A stretch of DNA of 64,000 nucleotides from Euzebya sp051004735 (lineage in GTDB: Bacteria; Actinomycetota; Nitriliruptoria; Euzebyales; Euzebyaceae), in NCBI GenBank assembly GCA_051004735.1, contig JBPCKA010000093.1:1-64000 (forward strand), read 5' to 3'. Below are positions 8,693 through 15,365 of the stretch, in pieces. A program made the position numbers and the translations under genes. Under the pieces are notes generated by a model. The model was not told the origin of the DNA, did no database searches, and saw nothing but the letters and a program-made list of their open reading frames with translations. The number at the start of each line of letters is the position of its first letter. Position 1 is the first letter of the stretch.

Positions 8693-10152
8693 ACGTCCCG
8701 AGCCGCACCATCGTGTTCCTGTTGCTGTGCCTGACCACAATGTCTGCCGCCTGCAGCGGTGGCGCGCAATCCGCCGGACCGGTGCCCACCGCTGGGCCTG
8801 CCGGCCTGGCCACCGCGGCCAGTCCCCCTGCGCCTGGTGAGGTGTCGGCCACCCCATCGGTCGTTCCGTCACCGGTCGCCTCCACGACGACGGGTAGTTC
8901 AACCGATAGCCCCCTCCCAGGATCCTCAGGTGGGGGCGAGGGCCGCCAGGTCACGGTCTTCTTCGTGGCCGACGGGACGTGGGCGGCCGGTGTCCAGCGG
9001 ACAATCCCTGGATCCAGCGACGTTGCCGCCAACACCATACGAGCGCTGCTGGCAGGACCGACCCCGGTGGAGACTGCCGAGGGACTCTCCTCCTCGATCC
9101 CTGCCGACACCCTGCTGTTGGGCATCAGCATCCGTGACGGGTTGGCGAGCATCGACCTGTCCCAAGAGTTTGAGAACGGAGGAGGGTCCTTCAACATCCT
9201 CAGTCGGCTGGCGCAGGTCACCTACACGCTGGCGCAGTTCCCCACGGTGGACGCGGTGGCCTTCCGCCTTGATGGGCAGCCGGTCACGGTGTTCTCGGGT
9301 GAGGGTGTCGAGCTGGGCCACCCGGTCCGGCCGCAGGACTACACCTCGTTGTTGCCGTTGGCCCCTGCGGTCCCGCGGTGGGGTCAACCCGACCTGCCCT
9401 CGGTGACCGGGGTCAGTGACGACCGACTGCGTCGCGTCGGGTTGGTCGCCGCCGATGACGTCTTGAACGTGCGGTCGGCGGCGGGCGCGGGGAATCCGGT
9501 GATCGGAATGCTGCAGCCCGGAGTGGTCGTGCGCGTGACGGGCGTGGTGACCGACGTCGCCGGGTCAGAGTGGGCCCAGATCGATGTACCGGGTGGACCA
9601 GGATGGGTGAACGACCGCTTCCTCATCGCCGTCGTTGACGATGCGGCCTTCGCAGCCGACCTCAGGGTCAACGAGCTGCTGGATCGTCTGAGCTCGATCA
9701 TGGCCGCAGGTGATGACCTCAGCCCGGTGGTGTCCAGACGTGGCCTGGCCATCGCCCACTTCGCTCCGCTACGGACCTTTGACCGCGCTGAACTGGCCAC
9801 CCTGGTCACCGATCCCACAACCTATGCGTGGGGATCGGCAGCCCTTGAGCCCGATAGTCCGGAGTTGCCGCGTCGGACGTTCGGCCAGGCCGTCGCCCAG
9901 CGTTTCGTCTCTACCTATGACGACGCTGACACCATCGTGACCCGTGACGACGCCCGTCTGGGCGGTAACGGGACACCAGCGGAGTTCGCGATCCCTGCCG
10001 AGCTGTCCGGACTTCATTTCGTCAGCGTCTATGACAGTGGAGACAACCCCGAATACGGCGGTCTGGACTGGACGGCCTGGTACGTCTCTATCGACTATGA
10101 GGACGGCCAGCCGGTGGTGGTGGCCATGACCTTGAACGAGTGGTCGCCGTAG
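8689..10152 (+). CDS. GerMN-domain lipoprotein with SH3-like domain (LpqB-like)
   Basis: A 487-residue lipoprotein: signal peptide with lipobox MSAAC (Cys22), a Pro/Ser/Thr linker to about 80, a GerMN domain about 85-205 (VTVFFVADG..., ALLAGPTPVE, VASIDL-type strand), a bacterial SH3-like segment about 245-310 (DDVLNVRSAAGAGNPVIGML ends in WVNDRFL), and a C-terminal ~170-residue region. It overlaps the kinase stop by ATGA, paralleling LpqB, which modulates MtrB in mycobacteria; LpqB has a propeller where this protein has SH3. A diverged copy of codons 385-436 lies at 13941-14095. Confidence 0.85.
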   Translation: MNVPSRTIVFLLLCLTTMSAACSGGAQSAGPVPTAGPAGLATAASPPAPGEVSATPSVVPSPVASTTTGSSTDSPLPGSSGGGEGRQVTVFFVADGTWAAGVQRTIPGSSDVAANTIRALLAGPTPVETAEGLSSSIPADTLLLGISIRDGLASIDLSQEFENGGGSFNILSRLAQVTYTLAQFPTVDAVAFRLDGQPVTVFSGEGVELGHPVRPQDYTSLLPLAPAVPRWGQPDLPSVTGVSDDRLRRVGLVAADDVLNVRSAAGAGNPVIGMLQPGVVVRVTGVVTDVAGSEWAQIDVPGGPGWVNDRFLIAVVDDAAFAADLRVNELLDRLSSIMAAGDDLSPVVSRRGLAIAHFAPLRTFDRAELATLVTDPTTYAWGSAALEPDSPELPRRTFGQAVAQRFVSTYDDADTIVTRDDARLGGNGTPAEFAIPAELSGLHFVSVYDSGDNPEYGGLDWTAWYVSIDYEDGQPVVVAMTLNEWSP

Positions 10153-10388
10153 CTGGTCACCTACGGTGATGTCCAGCCTGCCGGGTCCTCAATCGAAGGA
10201 CACCCTGAGCGCTTCAACTTTCCGTTATCTGCGGTCTCGCGCGCGTACGGGTGACGCTGGGGACGACAACCTTGCCCCGGAGCAGTTGCTGGACCTGCAG
10301 ACTCAAAGTGCGGGACCGGGTCTTCGAGGCGTTGGTATCGCTCGCGAACTTTCGCGCGGTTCGGCCCTGCTCGGCAGACTATGCGGCG

Positions 10389-10763
10389 ATGGAAGCCGCC
10401 GGTAGCTCTGGTCGTCCCCGTGTCTTGCCTGCTCTGGCAGCCTCTCTGGCGATCGTGGTGCTTTGGCTGGTGGTGGTGTGGGTGAGCACGACTGTCGCCC
10501 AGGCAGTTCGGCCTCCCCCGTGCTTCGGCATCGGTTTCGGATGTTCATTGGATGCATCCGCCGCGACGCTGCTCACCGGTGTTGTGGTCGGGGTACCGGC
10601 ACTCCTTGCAGCCTGGGTGGTGACAGTGATCGGGTGGGCGGCGTCAGCCCGAGCCAGCTCAGCGAAGACTCGACGCTGGCTGGTATGGGGTGCGCCCGCG
10701 GTCCTGACCATGGCGGCGGTGGTCCAGGCCATTGGATCGACGGTGGGCGAGTTGCTCGGGTAG
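10389..10763 (+). CDS. Small membrane protein, 124 aa
   Basis: Three hydrophobic segments: about 13-37 (LAIVVLWLVVVWVSTTVAQAV), about 52-75 (LLTGVVVGVPALLAAWVVTV), and about 95-115. A short Cys-containing loop (PPPCFGIGFGC) sits between the first two. The ATG at 10389 is preferred to an upstream start at 10251 because the extra residues are low-quality sequence. Nothing convincing is seen in 10153-10388. No family recognised. Confidence 0.5.
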   Translation: MEAAGSSGRPRVLPALAASLAIVVLWLVVVWVSTTVAQAVRPPPCFGIGFGCSLDASAATLLTGVVVGVPALLAAWVVTVIGWAASARASSAKTRRWLVWGAPAVLTMAAVVQAIGSTVGELLG

Positions 10764-10774
10764 CCCACCGGTTT

Positions 10775-11479
10775 CTACTCAGCGTCTGCCAGGCGCCCGG
10801 CGATGTCGCGGGCGATGGGTTGTGTATCCAGACGCGGGTTCTGCGGGTAGTCGGCGTGGCTCAGAACCACCAGCGTCCGACCCTGGCGGACCGCCACCAT
10901 CCGTGTCGCCAGATCCGGGTCGGACTCGGCGAAGCCGCCCGGCGCAGTGTCGAAGTGATCAGCGGCCCAGGCGGTGTCGGCAAAGGACAGATCCTGTCCC
11001 TCGGCACCCCAGCCGGCCAGGACCTCACGCAGTGTCTGGGTCATCTGCTCGGCCGTTTCCTCGTCGGGGAACACCGCGACCATCTGGGACAAGCCCTGAG
11101 CCAGCAACCCCAGCGACTCCTCCTCCATCTCCTCGGGACCCAACACCACCAGTTCACCCGCCTGAGCTGACTCGGCGATCATCCGGGCGCGTTCGCACGG
11201 TTCCTCAGATCCCGCCAACTGGTCGCAGCGCGGGAGGAAGGGGTCGGCCCACGGCATCTCGAGCCAGACGAACCAGTTGTCGAGGTGGTCGCCCAGCACT
11301 GACTGGGCCACCGGTGAGGGCAGTTGTCCTTCTGCTGCAGGGGGTGTCGTTTCCGCGGGTTCACGGTCCTGCCCGTCGGCTGCGTCGCCCTGTTCCGCGC
11401 CCTGTTGGCTTGCGCCGGCACACGCGGCACCCAGCACAGAGAACAGAATCCCAGCACAAACAAGTACGTGGCGGCTCAT
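10775..11479 (-). CDS. Small secreted lipoprotein
   Basis: A 234-residue product with signal peptide and lipobox LGAAC (Cys20), a low-complexity Gln/Gly/Asp/Thr linker (21-55), and a soluble alpha/beta domain (ARMIAESAQAGELVVLGPEEM...). The start codon overlaps the stop of the upstream SGNH hydrolase (ATGA at 11476-11479), so the pair is translationally coupled. No family recognised; a partner or chaperone of the hydrolase is a guess from coupling. It is convergent with the small membrane protein, 11 bp away. Confidence 0.65.
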   Translation of the reverse strand: MSRHVLVCAGILFSVLGAACAGASQQGAEQGDAADGQDREPAETTPPAAEGQLPSPVAQSVLGDHLDNWFVWLEMPWADPFLPRCDQLAGSEEPCERARMIAESAQAGELVVLGPEEMEEESLGLLAQGLSQMVAVFPDEETAEQMTQTLREVLAGWGAEGQDLSFADTAWAADHFDTAPGGFAESDPDLATRMVAVRQGRTLVVLSHADYPQNPRLDTQPIARDIAGRLADAE

Positions 11480-12645
11480 GGGTCCTCAATCTGTTGTTGG
11501 ATCAGGATGGCTAGCTGTTCCTGACCTGCAGCGTTCGGATGGAACGAGCTCGGATTTGCTTCCACCGGCGGCCAGGCAAACGTTCCTTCCACTCTAAGGC
11601 CGTTCATGCACGCATCGGATGTTGTCAGTTCACAACCGCTGAAGGCGTCGTGCGGGTCGACGAACTCCACTCCATTGGCCTCGGCCACATCCCGTAGCTT
11701 GTCGTTGTACTCCCGAAACATGTCATTCATCCACGCCTGATCCTCGGTGCTGATCCGAGACAGACAGCCAAATGGGTTGCAGCCGTAGGTCCACTCCTCA
11801 TCCGGGGGATCGGGGAAGAACCTCGGGTACCCAAGAGCAATGACTCGAGCGTCGTGGTCACCCGCCATGACCTCCTGCAGCAGGTCATCGAACTCGTCAG
11901 CAGCCGCATCCATTCGTGCGCGAACTGCCTCCGTATCCCCGCAGATGTCACCGCCCAACCGGCCGTCGGTTGCGCAGGAGGTGATCGCATCGGTCCAGCC
12001 GGTGTCGTTGCCGCCGATGCCGACCGTGATCAGGCTGGCGTTCTCGGTGATGGCCTGGATCTGTGGGTCCTCGCCATGCTGACCCTCCTGTCCGTTGACA
12101 TTGTCGATCGTCGCGCCCGAACACGTCACATTGACCACGTCACCACCGAAGTCATTGGTATCAGCAAGAACGCTGGGATACCCGTTGGCCGAGCGGTGGC
12201 AATTCGATTCGCCGTACTCCCCCGCGCCCTCGCCGGAGGAGAAGGAGTCGCCGATGGCGATGTAGTCACCCCTCGTGGCCTCCTCCAGTGGCGTCAGTGC
12301 CTCATCATCGTCCTGGCCGTTCTCACTGCCCCCGCCCTGGTCACTGTCCCCGCTCTGGTCACTGTCCCCGCTCTGGTCATTCTCCCCGCCCTGGTGACTG
12401 TCCCCTACCTCGTCGCTATCGCATCCACTCTGCTCGGACCCTGTCACGCCCGAGCTGACAGCGTCGACCAAACACCGGAAGCGATCGGCGACGCTCTCCC
12501 CGATAGCGGGCGCTACAGACAACAGAGCAACAATGATTGCGACCACGACGGCAGCGATGCCGAGCCATTCAACCGTGGTCTGGCCCGAATCACGCGGAGC
12601 TCGGCAACCCACCACGGGCTTCAATTCGCTGCACCCGTCGGACAT
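11476..12645 (-). CDS. SGNH/GDSL hydrolase with prepilin-like N-terminus
   Basis: Start ATG 12645 gives 389 residues. Residues 19-45 read DSGQTTVEW followed by a hydrophobic stretch, matching the Flp/TadE-type prepilin pattern (cleavage G21/Q22, Glu at +5). A Ser/Asp/Gln/Gly repeat linker (about 70-115) leads to an SGNH hydrolase domain: block I AIGDSFSSGEG (catalytic S134), the CSGAT segment, block III GIGGNDTGW, and block V SSFHPNAAG with the catalytic His. Predicted: a secreted, surface-held esterase or lipase. GC content looks lower than in neighbours, hinting at transfer. Coupled to the lipoprotein at 10775. Confidence 0.8.
   Translation of the reverse strand: MSDGCSELKPVVGCRAPRDSGQTTVEWLGIAAVVVAIIVALLSVAPAIGESVADRFRCLVDAVSSGVTGSEQSGCDSDEVGDSHQGGENDQSGDSDQSGDSDQGGGSENGQDDDEALTPLEEATRGDYIAIGDSFSSGEGAGEYGESNCHRSANGYPSVLADTNDFGGDVVNVTCSGATIDNVNGQEGQHGEDPQIQAITENASLITVGIGGNDTGWTDAITSCATDGRLGGDICGDTEAVRARMDAAADEFDDLLQEVMAGDHDARVIALGYPRFFPDPPDEEWTYGCNPFGCLSRISTEDQAWMNDMFREYNDKLRDVAEANGVEFVDPHDAFSGCELTTSDACMNGLRVEGTFAWPPVEANPSSFHPNAAGQEQLAILIQQQIEDP
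12337..12408 (-). repeat. 18-bp tandem repeat inside the SGNH hydrolase gene
   Basis: Four tandem 18-bp units; the first two (12337-12354 and 12355-12372) are identical, the third and fourth diverge. They encode the hexapeptide-like linker (S/N)DQSGD/G of the SGNH hydrolase. Unit number may vary between strains. Confidence 0.8.
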
Positions 12646-12939
12646 GCATCTATTGTCCAGACGATTCGCCGCCGGGCCAGGGCCTAACGACCCAAATCCA
12701 GTCGGCTCCAGGGGCCCAGACAGTTGGGCCCCCTGGATCCGTTGGGTAGCCGGCCGTTGGCTGTGGCTGTCCATGAACGGCCTCGACCGACATAGTCCCA
12801 ATCGTAACGGTTGGGGATTTTGGACTGTGACGCGCACCGGCCAGCCACTCCAGAGCATCCGATGATCAGGACCACCTACGCCGTAGCACCGCCGACCTTG
12901 AAAACGCGCCAACTGCGTGGCATCATGGGTTCCTTGCTG
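12646..12939. other. Gene-poor stretch between divergent genes
   Basis: About 290 bp upstream of both the SGNH hydrolase (minus) and the NYN gene (plus). An open minus-strand frame continues from the hydrolase but lacks coding character. No promoter hexamers could be assigned with confidence. Composition is noticeably less GC-rich than the flanks. Confidence 0.4.
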
Positions 12940-12979
12940 GCCCCTCCCTTGAGGGGCTTGGGGACCCGCGAGGGTCCCC
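12940..12979 (+). promoter_or_regulatory. Two tandem hairpins upstream of the NYN gene
   Basis: Hairpin 1: GCCCCTC (12940-12946) with GAGGGGC (12951-12957), 4-nt loop. Hairpin 2: GGGGACCC (12960-12967) with GGGTCCCC (12972-12979), loop GCGA, followed by ATTTTA. The second looks like a terminator, yet it sits only 25 nt before ATG 13005, so attenuation of the NYN gene or termination of an upstream transcript are both possible. Confidence 0.55.
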
Positions 12980-13004
12980 ATTTTACTTTGAGGACGGTGG
13001 CGCC

Positions 13005-13811
13005 ATGAGCCGCTGCGGAATCTTCATCGATGCTGGGTATCTCTTCGCGGAGGGCGGCAAACTCTGCCTCGGAACGCGTTCCCGCTCCAAGATCGTCATA
13101 GACGCCTCAGGGTTGGTCGAGATGTTGGCGGGACGAGCGACTCGTGAGACTGTCACGGGGGTCTTACGGACGTATTGGTACGACGGAGCAAGAGACGGAG
13201 TCCCCAGCACCCAGCAACTGATGGTAGCTGCGTTGCCGAACGTGAAGTTGCGGTTGGGTCGTGTCAACTCACGTGGAGAACAGAAGGGCGTCGATGCCCT
13301 GATCTACCGGGACCTAATGACGTTGGCAAGGGAACGAGCGATCAGCGACGCATATTTGCTATCGGGCGACGAAGACCTGCGGGAAGGCGTTCGATCCGCC
13401 CAGGACCTTGGTGTTCGGGTGTCGCTGATCGGTATCAGCCCGGTCGGAGAGAGCTTCAACCAGTCGCAATCGCTCGTCCACGAAGCGGACACCGTGAGCA
13501 CTCTGTCCGCCAGTGACCTCGGCCCCTTCTTTGTGGCGCGAAGGCTCCCATCCGGCGTTTCGACGAATCAACCCCGCAACGTCGTCCGAGAGTCGGCAAG
13601 AGCATTTGCCTCAGACTGGGTAAGCCGGGTTGACAACGCCGACTTGGACGCCCTGCATGCCGTGCGTCCGTCAATACCGAAGCCTCTGGATGTTGATCTG
13701 ATCACCCAAGTCGAACAGGACCTTGGGATGGTGCTTCGAGGAAGCGAGGATCTGAGGCGAACAGCCCGATCTGCCTTCTGGGATGCGATTCCTGCCGGAT
13801 CCAGCAACTGA
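13005..13811 (+). CDS. NYN-domain (LabA/DUF88-like) putative RNase
   Basis: A 268-residue protein whose first ~165 residues fit the NYN/PIN-like fold: CGIFIDAGYLF (first catalytic Asp), QKGVDALIYRDLMTLA (second acidic cluster), and DAYLLSGDEDLREGVRSAQDLGVRV (third acidic motif). Such domains are metal-dependent ribonucleases in known members. The C-terminal ~100 residues are unassigned. It starts 25 nt after a terminator-like double hairpin. Lower GC than the core genes around it suggests acquisition; some NYN proteins belong to defence or RNA-quality modules, but no partner gene is adjacent. Confidence 0.8.
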   Translation: MSRCGIFIDAGYLFAEGGKLCLGTRSRSKIVIDASGLVEMLAGRATRETVTGVLRTYWYDGARDGVPSTQQLMVAALPNVKLRLGRVNSRGEQKGVDALIYRDLMTLARERAISDAYLLSGDEDLREGVRSAQDLGVRVSLIGISPVGESFNQSQSLVHEADTVSTLSASDLGPFFVARRLPSGVSTNQPRNVVRESARAFASDWVSRVDNADLDALHAVRPSIPKPLDVDLITQVEQDLGMVLRGSEDLRRTARSAFWDAIPAGSSN

Positions 13812-13859
13812 ACCATTCATGGACAACGTTGCGAGGTCGACAACAGTTCGTGGGCCGGG

Positions 13860-13875
13860 CGGGGCTCGAACCCCG
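13860..13875 (-). other. tRNA T-arm-like sequence
   Basis: Read on the minus strand, CGGGG-TTCGAG-CCCCG resembles a tRNA T-arm, but the loop is one base short and no anticodon arm, D-arm or CCA end pairs with it. It may be a decayed tRNA 3' end left at an integration point. Weak. Confidence 0.2.
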
Positions 13876-13940
13876 ATGGCGTCTGCGCTTCATAGGCTTG
13901 GATGCCTCAGCGTTCTGGCGCAGTGTCGATCCCCGGAACC

Positions 13941-14095
13941 GCCCTTGAGCCCGACAGTCCGGAGTTGCCGCGCCGGACGTTCGGCCAGGCCATCGCCCAG
14001 CGTTTCGTCTCTGCCTACGACGACGCTGACACCATCGTGACCCGTGACGACGCCCGTCTGGGCGGGAACGGGACACCGGCCGAGTTCGCGATCCC
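13941..14095 (+). pseudogene. 155-bp diverged copy of the GerMN lipoprotein gene
   Basis: Aligns without gaps to 9841-9995 with 8 mismatches (147/155 identical), same strand, offset 4100 bp. Six of the eight differences are silent third-position changes and the other two are conservative (Val to Ile, Thr to Ala), so the copy seems to come from a functional homologue rather than from decay of a local duplicate. It encodes LEPDSPELPRRTFGQAIAQR and onward to EFAIP, then stops matching 5 bp before the toxin-antitoxin operator. Confidence 0.9.
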
Positions 14096-14100
14096 CCCGA

Positions 14101-14137
14101 GTGTCCAGACTGTCTCACCTACAGTCTTTCTGGACAC
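14101..14137 (+). promoter_or_regulatory. Palindromic operator of the RES/Xre operon
   Basis: Interrupted inverted repeat: GTGTCCAG-ACTGT (14101-14113) against ACAGT-CTTT-CTGGACAC (14121-14137). Its right arm covers the presumed -35 element, as expected for an autorepressed toxin-antitoxin operon. Inferred binding protein: the antitoxin at 14166. Confidence 0.65.
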
Positions 14138-14159
14138 ATCGGACAGACCGGGGTAGGAT
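14131..14159 (+). promoter_or_regulatory. Promoter of the toxin-antitoxin operon (leaderless)
   Basis: -35 TGGACA (14131-14136), 17-bp spacer, -10 TAGGAT (14154-14159), then 6 nt to ATG 14166. The predicted transcription start coincides with the start codon and there is no Shine-Dalgarno sequence. Confidence 0.65.
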
Positions 14160-14165
14160 GGGCGC

Positions 14166-14627
14166 ATGGCCACGGTGCTCAATCTCACCCCAGGACCCGT
14201 CGTCGAGCCCCGCCTCGATAGTGCCAGGACGGAGGTCGCACGGCTGGTCAACGCCGCACGTGCGGCGTTGCTGGGGTCGGGGACCGCGATCACCGTCGAG
14301 CAGTTCGCCGAGGCCCGCAACACCAGCTTGGCCGCCGCCCGCAAATGGGTGTCTCGCCGACGACTCGCCGGCGAACTCGTCACCGTCATCCATGAGGGCA
14401 CCCTCCTGATCCCGGCGTTCCAGCTCGACGACGCATTCGACATCGACCCTGCCGCCGCAGAAGCCGTCGGCCGGCTTGTCGCCTACGGGATGTCGGGCTG
14501 GGCGGTCTGGGACTGGGCGGAGGTCCCCAACGGCTGGCTGGACGGCGAGACACCCGCAGACCTGCTGCGGGCGGGCCGTATCGACGAGGTCGTCATCGCC
14601 ATCGACGGGCTGACCCACAACACATGA
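14166..14627 (+). CDS. MbcA/ParS/Xre-type antitoxin
   Basis: A 153-residue protein with an N-terminal DNA-binding helical region (EQFAEARNTSLAAARKWVSRRRL, about 45-67) and a C-terminal antitoxin domain: GWAVWDWAEVPNGWLDGETPADLLRAGR, the pattern of the MbcA/ParS/Xre toxin-binding domain. Predicted to neutralise the RES toxin encoded next and to repress its own promoter. Its TGA overlaps the toxin ATG (14624-14627), the usual coupling for antitoxin-first modules. The transcript appears leaderless. Confidence 0.82.
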   Translation: MATVLNLTPGPVVEPRLDSARTEVARLVNAARAALLGSGTAITVEQFAEARNTSLAAARKWVSRRRLAGELVTVIHEGTLLIPAFQLDDAFDIDPAAAEAVGRLVAYGMSGWAVWDWAEVPNGWLDGETPADLLRAGRIDEVVIAIDGLTHNT

Positions 14628-15337
14628 CCAACCCACCGTGCGGCCGGGCGTCCTGCCCGGTGGCCGACCCGACCGCCGAACGGCTGCGGAAGCTCAGGTC
14701 GGTCGTGTGGTCCGCCGGGGCCCGGCTGCGGCGCGGGCATGCCACCGCACACCCCGACCCGACCGTGCTCGTGCCCGGACTGGGCAATACCAGGTTCGCC
14801 CCGATCGACGGGGTCGCCCACAGCTACGTCGCGTCCACCAGCGTCGCCGCGCTGCTGGAATCTGCCTTCCACACCGCCGCACCCCCCGCACCCAGGATCC
14901 CACTCGCCTCGCTGGGCCGGTGGATGGAGTCAGACGTGGTACTCGCCCAGGATGTCCGACTGGTCGACCTTCGCGACCCAGAACTCGGGCGGCTCGGGAT
15001 CGGCCGGGACGAACTGGTCGCAACGACCCCTGCGCACTACCCGTGCACCAGACGGTGGGCCACCGCCCTGAACGGACGCAGCATCGGCGGGCGCACGACC
15101 TCCGGGCTGGTGTGGGGCTCACGGCAGGTCGAGGCCCGATCCGCCGCGCTCGCCCGGCGGCCGGCCGTCCGCGAGCTCATGGAGGTGGCATCGTCCGACG
15201 TCGCCCTCATCTGGGCACCACCGGCCCCGGTCGGGATCCTCGCGGCCGGCACGGGTGGTCTGGGACCCCTGGACCGGGGCGAGGGCCTGGACTTCGTGCT
15301 CGACCTCGCTGCCGCACTCGGCATCGTCATCCACTGA
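14624..15337 (+). CDS. RES-domain toxin
   Basis: A 237-residue protein matching the RES domain: GNTRFAPIDGVAHSYVAST..AALLESAFH (about 52-85), a central charged region, and a C-terminal part ending in AAALGIVIH. Characterised RES toxins (MbcT, ParT, Res) resemble ADP-ribosyltransferases and deplete NAD+ or modify targets in the cytoplasm. Start ATG 14624 overlaps the antitoxin stop. It converges on purA with a 28-bp gap. The cassette and the 155-bp lipoprotein-gene fragment before it look like one imported block. Confidence 0.85.
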   Translation: MTNPPCGRASCPVADPTAERLRKLRSVVWSAGARLRRGHATAHPDPTVLVPGLGNTRFAPIDGVAHSYVASTSVAALLESAFHTAAPPAPRIPLASLGRWMESDVVLAQDVRLVDLRDPELGRLGIGRDELVATTPAHYPCTRRWATALNGRSIGGRTTSGLVWGSRQVEARSAALARRPAVRELMEVASSDVALIWAPPAPVGILAAGTGGLGPLDRGEGLDFVLDLAAALGIVIH

Positions 15338-15365
15338 CTATTCGGGCTGGCCGCGACCTTCGCGA

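Noticed and set aside
10166..10405. 79-codon frame after the GerMN lipoprotein gene
   Set aside because: No ribosome site, no domain and poor third-position GC pattern; it overlaps the more plausible membrane protein start at 10389.
12646..12981. N-terminal extension of the SGNH hydrolase to 12981
   Set aside because: The extra 112 residues are arginine/glycine/glutamine noise that crosses the hairpin region; the prepilin-like signal begins properly from ATG 12645.
13841..13925. Complete tRNA gene on the minus strand
   Set aside because: Only the T-arm can be drawn, with a 6-nt loop; acceptor, D and anticodon arms do not pair.
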